Below are positions 45,395-52,445 of a DNA stretch of 64,000 nt, piece by piece (the first letter of the stretch is position 1; each line of letters starts with the position of its first letter). The DNA is taken from contig MKWI01000027.1 in NCBI GenBank assembly GCA_001899715.1, positions 1 to 64,000 on the forward strand, read 5' to 3'. The notes beneath the pieces are model-generated. The model had not been told where the DNA came from, ran no database searches, and was given only the letters and a program-made list of their open reading frames with translations. This stretch comes from Sphingobium sp. 66-54 (GTDB lineage Bacteria; Pseudomonadota; Alphaproteobacteria; Sphingomonadales; Sphingomonadaceae). The position numbers and the translations under genes are program-made.

Positions 45395-45576
45395 CATAGG
45401 CACTATTCCAAGATACGCTACTGTCCGCCATTCTACGATTAAAGATATGATTTTACGTTTCTTTTTTTAGAACTCTACGCTATACACGGCCGAGAGGAAA
45501 CCCGCTTTTTCCATCTAGCGTTGTAGCCCGGTTGTAGCCTGAGAAATGGTGAAAGCCCGCAGAAAGACAGAGAAAA

Positions 45577-47142
45577 ATGGCTAAGCAGTCTGAAATCAAG
45601 CTCACAAAAACGGTGGTGGACGCCGCTGAGCCAGGCGCAAAGCGTTATGTGCTGTGGGATAGCGATACCAAGGGCTTTGGCGTTCGCATCGGAGTGAGCG
45701 GGGTCAAAACCTTCGTGGTCAAGTATCTCGCCGAAGGCGGCGGTCGGAGTGCGCCGCAACGCTTCTTTACGATCGGGCAATTCGGCCCGCTCACCGTCGA
45801 GTTGGCGCGTAAGCGCGCGAAGGAGATCGTGGCTTCCGCGCTAATGGGCAAAGACCCCGTTTCGGAGCGCAATGCCAAGCGCAAGGAAATGCGGGTGAGT
45901 GCGCTGATCGACCTGTATGAAGCCGAGGGTTGCTTCATCCAGCGCGGCAAGCGCCAGGGCCAGCCGATGAAGCCACTGACCAAGAAATACACCATCGCCC
46001 GCCTGCGCCATCATGTCGTGCCGCTGCTCGGCCGGAAGCGCGTGACGGAGATCGGCGCGGCCGACATCGAGCGGTTCTTCCGCGATGTCGAAGCTGGGAA
46101 GACAGCGAAGAATGAGAAGACGGGGCCACGCACGCGGATCATCGTCAAGGGCGGCGCCGGTGCGGCGCGCAAAGTGTTCCGCGATCTGTCAGCCGTGTTC
46201 AGCTTCGCCAAGCGGCACGAGATCGTCACCGCCAACCCCTGCGAGAAGGCCGTGGTGAACAAGTCCGACAACAAGCGCACACGCTTCCTTACGCTTGAGG
46301 AAGTCGCACGCCTGGGTGCGGCGTGTGACGCACTGGAAGCCGAGGGCGTCAACAGCAAGGCGCTCAACATCACCCGGCTGTGGGTGCTGACCGGCTGCCG
46401 TCGCAATGAAATCGCCGAGCTGAAATGGGATGAAGTCGATCTGGATAACGGCCTGCTCGTCCTCGACGACAGCAAGACCGGCAAGTCGATCCGTCCGCTC
46501 TGCCTAGCGGCGGCGACCTTGCTCAAAGGTGTCGAGAAGGTGGACGACACGGACTATGTGTTTCCCGCCGACGAAGGCGACAACTATTTCCAGGGCACCA
46601 AGAATATCTGGCCGAAGATCGTGAAGAAGGCTGATCTGCCCGGCATCACTCCGCATACGTTGCGTCACACGGTCGGCGCTACGGCCACCTCGCACGGCGA
46701 GGCGCTAGCGCTAACAGGGGCGATCCTCGGCCATGCGAATCTGCGCTCAACGATGATCTATGCCCATGTCCAGCATGATCCATCGGTGAAGGCTGCCAAT
46801 CGCGTAGGCCGCCGGATCGCCTCGGCGCTGGCTGGCGAAGCCAAGCCACCCCCCCGCAAGCGTCGCAAAGCGGCCGAATCCATACCGATCAAGGAAGTGG
46901 CTCCCGCCAGCAATGGTTTGCTGCCCGATCCCGAATGGGATGCGTTGACTGAGCTTGCCGTATTGCCGGCTGAGGAAAAGGGCTTTCTGGCTTCAGCCAG
47001 TGATCCGACGCTTACTATGTTGGCGAAGCGGGGCTTCGCGATAGCAAATGCGGGGCCGAACGATCTGCTCGCATGGTGGCGTATCAGTTCTATCGGCTCA
47101 GCGCTGGTCGAGTTGCATATTGTGCATAAAGCTGCCGCATAA
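45577..47142 (+). CDS. Tyrosine-recombinase integrase (DUF4102/P4-like, extended)
   Basis: 521 residues; GAGAAAA precedes ATG. N-terminal arm-binding domain of the DUF4102 type (D-A-A-E-P-G-A-K-R-Y-V-L-W-D-S-D-T-K-G-F-G-V-R), SAM-like core-binding domain, then the catalytic domain: Arg in T-G-C-R-R-N-E-I, Lys in D-S-K-T-G-K-S, H-T-L-R-H-T, H of L-G-H-A-N-L-R-S-T and the nucleophile Tyr in M-I-Y-A-H-V. An extra C-terminal tail of about 100 residues (basic patch P-P-R-K-R-R-K then an acidic helical part) is unusual. It drives integration and excision at the tRNA site 180 bases upstream. No excisionase gene is visible nearby. Confidence 0.93.
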   Translation: MAKQSEIKLTKTVVDAAEPGAKRYVLWDSDTKGFGVRIGVSGVKTFVVKYLAEGGGRSAPQRFFTIGQFGPLTVELARKRAKEIVASALMGKDPVSERNAKRKEMRVSALIDLYEAEGCFIQRGKRQGQPMKPLTKKYTIARLRHHVVPLLGRKRVTEIGAADIERFFRDVEAGKTAKNEKTGPRTRIIVKGGAGAARKVFRDLSAVFSFAKRHEIVTANPCEKAVVNKSDNKRTRFLTLEEVARLGAACDALEAEGVNSKALNITRLWVLTGCRRNEIAELKWDEVDLDNGLLVLDDSKTGKSIRPLCLAAATLLKGVEKVDDTDYVFPADEGDNYFQGTKNIWPKIVKKADLPGITPHTLRHTVGATATSHGEALALTGAILGHANLRSTMIYAHVQHDPSVKAANRVGRRIASALAGEAKPPPRKRRKAAESIPIKEVAPASNGLLPDPEWDALTELAVLPAEEKGFLASASDPTLTMLAKRGFAIANAGPNDLLAWWRISSIGSALVELHIVHKAAA

Positions 47143-47159
47143 TAAGCGACGAGTTACCA

Positions 47160-47813
47160 CTATCCATGCTTTCTGGCAGTGCGAAAGCCCCGAAGAAACT
47201 CCTCTCGGTCAAGCGCGCCCTCAATCAGGGATGGGCCGATCAGAAAGGCAGGCGTTCCGGCAATTCCAAGCGCAAATGCATCTCTGGCCGTTCGCGCCAT
47301 TATCGAGTCGATCTCGCGAGCATGGACCTTCAAATCATTTTCGAGCTGACCCCATCGGCCGCCAACTCGCTCGATGACTTCACAGAGAACAGCCGGTTCA
47401 AGCGATCGTTGCTCGCTCATCAAGGCATGATGGACCTGCGGATAGATCGATTGCCGGTCGGCAGCGATCGCGACACGCGCCGCAAGCTGCGACACCGCCC
47501 CGAAGATCGGCCAGTCCTTATAGATGATCGTCACTTTGCGATCTTCTTCAAATGCCATCCGCAATTGCGGTTCGGCCATCCGGCACGCCGGGCACTGGTA
47601 GTCAGTAAAGACCGCAAGGGTGACGTCTGCGTCGGATGGACCCTCACGCGGCGCGCCATGCTCACGGAGGAGCGATTGCGCAACGTCGCTGCCCGATACG
47701 TCGCGTCCGAGAGGCGCCGTCTTTCTGAGGACAACGCTTGCCCCGAAGCCGATCGCGACGACGCCGGATAGCTGGATCAACTCTCGACGGGTCAATTTTA
47801 GTCGCCGCTCCAC
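47160..47813 (-). CDS. DsbA-family periplasmic thiol oxidoreductase
   Basis: 217 residues. Twin-Arg-like signal L-T-R-R-E-L-I-Q-L-S-G then a hydrophobic anchor; thioredoxin-type domain with D-Y-Q-C-P-A-C at C74/C77 and the cis-Pro in A-G-T-P-A-F-L-I-G. DsbA-like CPxC enzymes oxidise or, in Com1/BdbD subgroups, shuffle disulfides. Convergent with the integrase (17 bases apart). Its promoter faces the lnt promoter and a weaker CTTACG-N5-CTTAAA box (47874-47890) lies between, so both genes may share one regulator. Confidence 0.85.
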   Translation of the reverse strand: MERRLKLTRRELIQLSGVVAIGFGASVVLRKTAPLGRDVSGSDVAQSLLREHGAPREGPSDADVTLAVFTDYQCPACRMAEPQLRMAFEEDRKVTIIYKDWPIFGAVSQLAARVAIAADRQSIYPQVHHALMSEQRSLEPAVLCEVIERVGGRWGQLENDLKVHAREIDSIMARTARDAFALGIAGTPAFLIGPSLIEGALDREEFLRGFRTARKHG

Positions 47814-47873
47814 TAGCCCGCCTGCGCTGCTCTCTCATCCCGCCCGTGTGATGATGCCCCTTGACCATTTAAC

Positions 47874-47890
47874 CTTACGCCAAACTTAAA
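47874..47890. promoter_or_regulatory. Degenerate CTTAAG-N5-CTTAAG-type box between dsbA-like and lnt genes
   Basis: CTTACG-CCAAA-CTTAAA: two half-sites 11 bases apart, one helical turn, the same layout as the boxes at 47920 and 58682 but weaker. It lies 60 bases upstream of the DsbA-like start on the minus strand. Confidence 0.4.
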
Positions 47891-47919
47891 CGCTGCATCC
47901 TAGCTGGTGGCATCGCGCA

Positions 47920-47936
47920 CCTAAGACGGCCTTAAG
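47920..47936 (+). promoter_or_regulatory. CCTAAG-N5-CTTAAG direct-repeat operator upstream of lnt
   Basis: CCTAAG (47920-47925), ACGGC, CTTAAG (47931-47936), followed by CTTG-N4-TCGAAT and then ATG 47959. The same string order precedes the DsbD-like gene (58682-58698). The half-site and 11-base period match the binding pattern of PmrA/QseB-class OmpR-family response regulators. Confidence 0.65.
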
Positions 47937-47958
47937 CTTGCCAGTCGAATATCCGATC

Positions 47959-49551
47959 ATGAACGGCCCGCTGAAATCCGAAGTTTCGGCAAATACGGCG
48001 TCAGCATTCGCTCCATCGACTAGGAAAGCCTTTGTTTCCAGCATCGTTGGGAAGGTCGACGCCGCAATTGCCCGGCGCCCTGGCCTCACATGTCTCGGGG
48101 CGATCGCCGCAACCGGCTTTGCCCCATGGGGTTTCTGGCCCGCGACGGCCGCGTCGCTGGTACTATTTCTGCGGACGGTCGGCGAAATGGCCTCGATGCG
48201 TCGCGTTTTCGCGGCGAGCTGGTGGTTCGGATTCGGCATCGGGATCGCGAGTCTGTTCTGGCTCGCGCATGCTTTCAGTTTTCAAGCTGCGATGCCGCCT
48301 TGGCTCGGATGGGTCGCGGTCGCTCTCCTTTCTGCTTATACGGCGCTTTATTGGGCGCTCGCCATCGCCGTCGCCCATGCCGCGGCGCGTGGAGCATCGC
48401 AGATCAGCTTTGCCGTTTATGCGTCGGCAAGCTTCATGATTGCCGAATGGCTGCGCGGTATCATGTTGACCGGATTCCCCTGGAACCCGCTAGGGTCGAT
48501 CTGGCTGGCCGCACCTGACGTATCTCAGGGCGCTGCCATGATCGGCGGCCTTGGTCTTTCGGGCCTGACGATCCTGTTGTGTGGCCTGGTCGCCGCCGCC
48601 ACACACGGCGCCAGTGTGCGACCACTCATCGCCGCGATCGGCATCGTGGCGGCCTTGTTGGCCTTTCCCCGGAAATCCGTGGTGGCGGATACGCCCATTC
48701 CAATTAGCGTCGTGCAGGCGAACATCAGCCAATCCGACAAATGGCGCGCTGGCGCGGCCGATGCCCAGCTCACGGAATATATCGCCTTGACCAAGGCTCG
48801 GCCTTCCGGCGCCCCTCGGCTGATCTTCTGGCCCGAAGCGGCCATCACGAAGCCGTTGGACACCGATCCGGGTTTGAGGCGGCGCGCGGCAGCGGCTTTG
48901 GATTCCCAAGATTTGCTTTTCACGGGGGCAATAGGAACGATCGATGATGAGGGGCTAGCGAACAGCGTGTTCGTGCTCGATGCGGGCGGGACTGTCCTTG
49001 TTCGCTATGACAAGGCCCATCTCGTCCCGTTCGGCGAATACCTGCCATTTGCAAGTATCCTCGAACGGGTCGGCATGTCGCGTCTGGTGCCGGGCGATAC
49101 CGACTTCATTGCCGGGCCTGGCCCACAGACTTTCGACGTCCTGAACCTCAGGGCCGGTGTGTCGATCTGCTATGAAATCATATTCCCGACCGCGGTGATC
49201 GACCCGGCAAATCGGCCCGCGTTCCTCTTCAATCCATCTAATGACGCCTGGTTCGGATTCGGCGGACCACAGCAACATCTCGCGCAAGCACGACTACGTG
49301 CGATCGAGGAGGGTCTGCCAATCATCCGCGCGACGCCGACGGGCGAGACGGCTGTGATCCGATCGAATGGCAGTATCGCCGCGCGTCTGCCTGCACACGA
49401 GGCAGGCCGCCTCGATGCTTTCTTGCCATCGCCCGGAGATCCGACACCATATTCGCGCTGGGGCAATGCTATCCCGTTGGGCGCAGGAATATTCATGATC
49501 GCCATTGCCGGGCTGTGGCGTGCGCGCCGAAGGTTCCCGGCGAAAAGGTGA
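47959..49551 (+). CDS. lnt: Apolipoprotein N-acyltransferase
   Basis: 530 residues from ATG 47959 (an in-frame TTG at 47938 would lie in the operator motif and is rejected). Six to seven TM segments, then the nitrilase-like domain with the catalytic triad: Glu in F-W-P-E-A-A, Lys in Y-D-K-A-H-L-V-P-F-G-E-Y and Cys in V-S-I-C-Y-E-I-I-F. Adds the third acyl chain to the N-terminal Cys of lipoproteins. A housekeeping lnt is expected elsewhere in the genome, so this is probably a second, island-borne copy under its own regulator. It may serve lipoproteins of the island or envelope stress. Confidence 0.92.
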   Translation: MNGPLKSEVSANTASAFAPSTRKAFVSSIVGKVDAAIARRPGLTCLGAIAATGFAPWGFWPATAASLVLFLRTVGEMASMRRVFAASWWFGFGIGIASLFWLAHAFSFQAAMPPWLGWVAVALLSAYTALYWALAIAVAHAAARGASQISFAVYASASFMIAEWLRGIMLTGFPWNPLGSIWLAAPDVSQGAAMIGGLGLSGLTILLCGLVAAATHGASVRPLIAAIGIVAALLAFPRKSVVADTPIPISVVQANISQSDKWRAGAADAQLTEYIALTKARPSGAPRLIFWPEAAITKPLDTDPGLRRRAAAALDSQDLLFTGAIGTIDDEGLANSVFVLDAGGTVLVRYDKAHLVPFGEYLPFASILERVGMSRLVPGDTDFIAGPGPQTFDVLNLRAGVSICYEIIFPTAVIDPANRPAFLFNPSNDAWFGFGGPQQHLAQARLRAIEEGLPIIRATPTGETAVIRSNGSIAARLPAHEAGRLDAFLPSPGDPTPYSRWGNAIPLGAGIFMIAIAGLWRARRRFPAKR

Positions 49552-49575
49552 TGATATGGACTTCGAGGAGTGGTT

Positions 49576-49968
49576 CTAGCGCCCAACAACGCGCGCGAAG
49601 TGGGCCACGCCAGGCACAAGATCGGACCGCTCATCATGGGCCACACCGCTGGATAAGCCTGATAGGTCGCCCGCTCCGAACACCGCTTCGATCCCGCGCA
49701 CGCAAAGTTCCGTCCCGCTATCGGCAATGCTGTAATAGACCTGCCGGGCCTGCCGCCTCGTGGTGACGAGGGACGCCTTGCGCAGTTCGGCAAGCTGCTG
49801 GCTGAGCGCGGGTTGGCCGATGCCGGTCGCCTCATCGATCATCGAAACCGACTGCTCGCCCTGTTCCAACAGCAGCGACAGGATCATCAGGCGCTGAGGC
49901 TGGGCGTAGATCCTCAGCTTTTCCGCCGCTTCCTCGGCCCGTTCGCGCGCGGCATGGAGCGGGGTCAT
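49576..49968 (-). CDS. ArsR-family regulator (BigR/SqrR neighbourhood) without the sensing Cys pair
   Basis: 130 residues. Winged-helix: L-R-I-Y-A-Q-P-Q-R-L-M-I-L-S-L-L, I-G-Q-P-A-L-S-Q-Q-L-A-E-L-R recognition helix and T-T-R-R-Q-A-R-Q-V-Y-Y-S wing. Gene context (divergent persulfide dioxygenase, YeeE/YedE, TauE) is that of BigR. In BigR and SqrR two Cys form a (poly)sulfide bond; the aligned positions here are Ser31 and a Gly near 98, and the only Cys is Cys89. Sensing must differ. Last gene of the peroxiredoxin-arsR pair, starts overlapping (ATGA). Confidence 0.85.
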   Translation of the reverse strand: MTPLHAARERAEEAAEKLRIYAQPQRLMILSLLLEQGEQSVSMIDEATGIGQPALSQQLAELRKASLVTTRRQARQVYYSIADSGTELCVRGIEAVFGAGDLSGLSSGVAHDERSDLVPGVAHFARVVGR

Positions 49969-50576
49969 GGCGCGCTCCGGCAGAACCAGTCATCCCCATC
50001 GGTGTCGTCCGAAGACGGGAGCAGCAGCGGTTCGCCGGCACGCCATCCCTCGGGCGCGAGCCGGTCGCCACTATGCGCGGCCTGAAGCGCGGCGAGCATC
50101 CGCAGCATTTCATCGACCGAGCGCCCGACATTCATCGGATAATGGGTAATCGCCCGGATCACGCCGTCCGGATCGATGAAATAGGTTGCGCGGACGCCGG
50201 CGCTGTCCCGCGCATCCTCGCCGATCATGCCATAAGCCCGCCCGATCGCCATAGAGGGGTCTTCGACCACCGGGAAGCGGACCTCCACGTCGAACAGGTC
50301 GCGGATCGCCTTGAGCCAGGCAAGGTGCGAATAGAGACTGTCCACCGACAGGCCGAGCAGCACGCTGCCCAGTTCCTCGAAGCGATCCTGCGCCTTGGCG
50401 AGGCTGACGAATTCGCTGGTGCAGACGGGCGTGAAATCGGCCGGATGCGAAAAGAACACCACCCATTTCCCGCGCAGCGATGAGAGGCGCAGCGGCCCCT
50501 TCGTCGTGCGCGCCTCGAAATCGCGCGCGGTGTCGCCGAGGCGCAGGCTGGGGACGGATTCAGGCATCGTTGTCAT
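49965..50576 (-). CDS. Peroxiredoxin, 1-Cys Prx6/AhpC type
   Basis: 203 residues from ATG 50576 (GAGAG upstream). T-x-x-C motif: H-P-A-D-F-T-P-V-C-T-S-E with peroxidatic Cys52, and the Prx6-class G-L-S-V-D-S-L-Y-S-H-L-A-W. A C-terminal Cys near W-F-C-R-S could be resolving but is outside the usual position. Reduces peroxides or persulfides. Transcribed away from the persulfide dioxygenase gene and joined to the ArsR regulator. Confidence 0.9.
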   Translation of the reverse strand: MTTMPESVPSLRLGDTARDFEARTTKGPLRLSSLRGKWVVFFSHPADFTPVCTSEFVSLAKAQDRFEELGSVLLGLSVDSLYSHLAWLKAIRDLFDVEVRFPVVEDPSMAIGRAYGMIGEDARDSAGVRATYFIDPDGVIRAITHYPMNVGRSVDEMLRMLAALQAAHSGDRLAPEGWRAGEPLLLPSSDDTDGDDWFCRSAP

Positions 50577-50624
50577 GATTTCACTCTCGCATCCCGGCAG
50601 GCTTGACGCAAGCCGATTACACAC

Positions 50625-50641
50625 TTACATAGTTTTGTAAT
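50625..50641. promoter_or_regulatory. TTACA-N6-TGTAA palindrome, candidate ArsR operator
   Basis: TTACA (50625-50629) and TGTAA (50636-50640) around TAGTTT in the 87-base gap between the divergent peroxiredoxin and persulfide dioxygenase genes. A further ATTACA at 50616 repeats the half-site. AT-rich symmetric sites like this are typical of ArsR-family regulators; one dimer here would control both directions. Confidence 0.6.
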
Positions 50642-50663
50642 TTATAAATTAAAGGATCGAGCC

Positions 50664-51578
50664 ATGGATGATGCGATCGGTCGGGCGACCCAGCAAATCG
50701 AGGAATCCCGCAAGGGAGTCCCGCAAATCCGCGCTTTCTTCGACGACGCCACCAATACCGTCAGCTATGCCGTCCACGATCCCGAGACGCGGCGAGCTGC
50801 GATCATCGACAGCGTGCTGGATTATGACGCCGCCGCGGGGCGCATGGATCACGCGTCCGCCGATGCGATCATCGCCTATGTGCGCGAGCAGCATCTCACC
50901 GTCGAATGGCTGCTGGAAACCCATGCCCACGCCGATCACTTGTCGGCTGCCCCGTATCTGCAAGAGCGGCTGGGCGGAAAGCTCGCCATCGGCAAGGCGA
51001 TCCTGACCGTGCAGGAGACGTTCGGAAAGCTGTTCAACGAGGGAACCGAATTTGCGCGCGACGGATCGCAGTTCGATCATCTGTTCGAGGATGGCGACCG
51101 GTTCGCGATCGGCCATCTCGACGCGACGGTGCTGCATGTGCCGGGCCATACGCCGGCCGATCTCGCCTATGTGATCGGCGATGCGGCGTTCATCGGCGAC
51201 ACTTTGTTTATGCCCGATTATGGCACGGCACGGGCGGATTTTCCGGGCGGCGACGCGCGGACGCTCTATCGCTCGATCCGGCGGCTGCTGACCCTGCCCG
51301 CCGAGACTCGGCTGTTCCTGTGCCACGATTACAAAGCGCCGGACCGGGACGAATATCGCTGGGAAACCACGGTGGCGGAGCAGCGCGCCGGCAATGTCCA
51401 TGTCCATGATGGCATTGACGAGGACGGCTTCGTCGCGATGCGCGAAGCGCGGGACGCGACGTTGGATATGCCGAAGCTGATCCTGCCGTCGATCCAGGTG
51501 AACATGCGCGGCGGCCATCTGCCCGAGCCGGAAGGCAACGGCACGCGCTATCTCAAAATCCCGCTGGACGCGCTATGA
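50664..51578 (+). CDS. Persulfide dioxygenase, MBL fold (ETHE1/Blh-like)
   Basis: 304 residues. Iron-binding MBL motif T-H-A-H-A-D-H at 86-92, H-V-P-G-H-T-P (third ligand His), [19 protein letters not shown] with the ligand Asp and L-C-H-D-Y near 215. Oxidises glutathione persulfide to sulfite. In Blh proteins a DUF442 domain is fused to this dioxygenase; here it is absent and found on the SQR-like gene instead. AAAGGA precedes ATG. First gene of a long plus-strand operon; stop overlaps the next start. Confidence 0.9.
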   Translation: MDDAIGRATQQIEESRKGVPQIRAFFDDATNTVSYAVHDPETRRAAIIDSVLDYDAAAGRMDHASADAIIAYVREQHLTVEWLLETHAHADHLSAAPYLQERLGGKLAIGKAILTVQETFGKLFNEGTEFARDGSQFDHLFEDGDRFAIGHLDATVLHVPGHTPADLAYVIGDAAFIGDTLFMPDYGTARADFPGGDARTLYRSIRRLLTLPAETRLFLCHDYKAPDRDEYRWETTVAEQRAGNVHVHDGIDEDGFVAMREARDATLDMPKLILPSIQVNMRGGHLPEPEGNGTRYLKIPLDAL

Positions 51579-52012
51579 ACACGCTGTTCCCGGGGGCAAT
51601 GCCGGGCATGGGCTTCCTCGGCGGGCTGCTGATCGGCCTGGCCGGCGCGATCATGCTGCTGGGGCTGGGCCGCATCGCCGGCGTCAGCGGTCTTGCCGCG
51701 CGCGCCGTGGGGATCGGCAGCGGCACGGATTCGCGCGCCGTCGCGCTGGCCTTCATCACCGGCCTGCCGCTCGGCGCGGCGTTGGTGGCGGTCGTCCGTC
51801 CGGTCGCCGTCACTTTTCCGCCGTCGCTCGCGGTCCTCGTCATCGGCGGCTTGCTGGTGGGTTTCGGCACGCGGCTCGGCAGCGGCTGCACCAGCGGGCA
51901 TGGCGTGTGCGGCCTGTCGCGCTTGTCGCTGCGATCCATGGCGGCGACGGCACTGTTCATGGCGGCGGGGTTCGCGACCGTTGCCGCGATGCGCGCCTTG
52001 GGGTGGGGCTGA
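51575..52012 (+). CDS. YeeE/YedE-family membrane protein (half 1)
   Basis: 145 residues, four TM segments. Contains [12 protein letters not shown], the Cys-bearing thiosulfate channel motif of YeeE. Start overlaps the dioxygenase stop (ATGA). Together with the next gene it forms a split transporter that likely moves thiosulfate or another sulfur oxyanion. Confidence 0.88.
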   Translation: MNTLFPGAMPGMGFLGGLLIGLAGAIMLLGLGRIAGVSGLAARAVGIGSGTDSRAVALAFITGLPLGAALVAVVRPVAVTFPPSLAVLVIGGLLVGFGTRLGSGCTSGHGVCGLSRLSLRSMAATALFMAAGFATVAAMRALGWG

Positions 52013-52013
52013 C

Positions 52014-52427
52014 ATGCGCGCGCTCATCGCCTTGCTGGCCGGAGCGATCTTCGGCGCGGGGCTCGCCCTCTCCGGCATGGCCGATCCAGCGCGCGTCCGC
52101 GCTTTCCTCGATCTGTTCGGAACATGGGACCCGACGCTGGCCTTCGTGATGGCGGGGGCCGTGCTACCGATGGCGGTTGCATGGCTCATCCAGCGCCGCC
52201 TGCCCCGCGCGCTGTCCGGCGACGCCTTCACCTTGCCGGGCACAAGGCGCATCGACACTCCGCTAGCCATGGGCGCGCTGTTGTTCGGCATCGGCTGGGG
52301 CATTGCCGGCCTGTGCCCCGGCCCGGCCATCGCCAATCTCGCGCTCGCACCCTTTGCGGTCCTGCCGTTCCTCGCCGCGATGATCGCGGGGATGCTGCTC
52401 CATCGTCTCCGGGCGGCCGGGCGCTGA
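52014..52427 (+). CDS. YeeE/YedE-family membrane protein (half 2)
   Basis: 137 residues, four TM segments; starts 2 bases beyond the previous stop. The second half of a YeeE-like channel, with the paired motif G-I-A-G-L-C-P-G-P-A-I in which one Cys remains (compare G-C-T-S-G-H-G). The two halves face each other in full-length YeeE. Co-transcribed with its partner. Confidence 0.87.
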   Translation: MRALIALLAGAIFGAGLALSGMADPARVRAFLDLFGTWDPTLAFVMAGAVLPMAVAWLIQRRLPRALSGDAFTLPGTRRIDTPLAMGALLFGIGWGIAGLCPGPAIANLALAPFAVLPFLAAMIAGMLLHRLRAAGR

Positions 52428-52445
52428 CATAAGCGGAGACATTCC

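Larger units (their letters stand above)
45040..45576. other. Intergenic junction region at the genomic island end
   Basis: Contains the terminator of the G8 gene, a T-rich low-GC stretch (45100-45165), and the tRNA-Gly 3' fragment. The integrase begins at 45577. No protein gene seen. Confidence 0.7.

Noticed and set aside
45345..45430. Functional tRNA-Gly gene
   Set aside because: The 5' acceptor strand has two mismatches, there is no proper D arm and extra bases stand before the anticodon stem, so only the 3' half is kept.
47938..47958. TTG start for lnt at 47938
   Set aside because: It would overlap the operator motif and has no ribosome binding site; ATG 47959 keeps the same box-to-start distance as in the dsbD-like gene.
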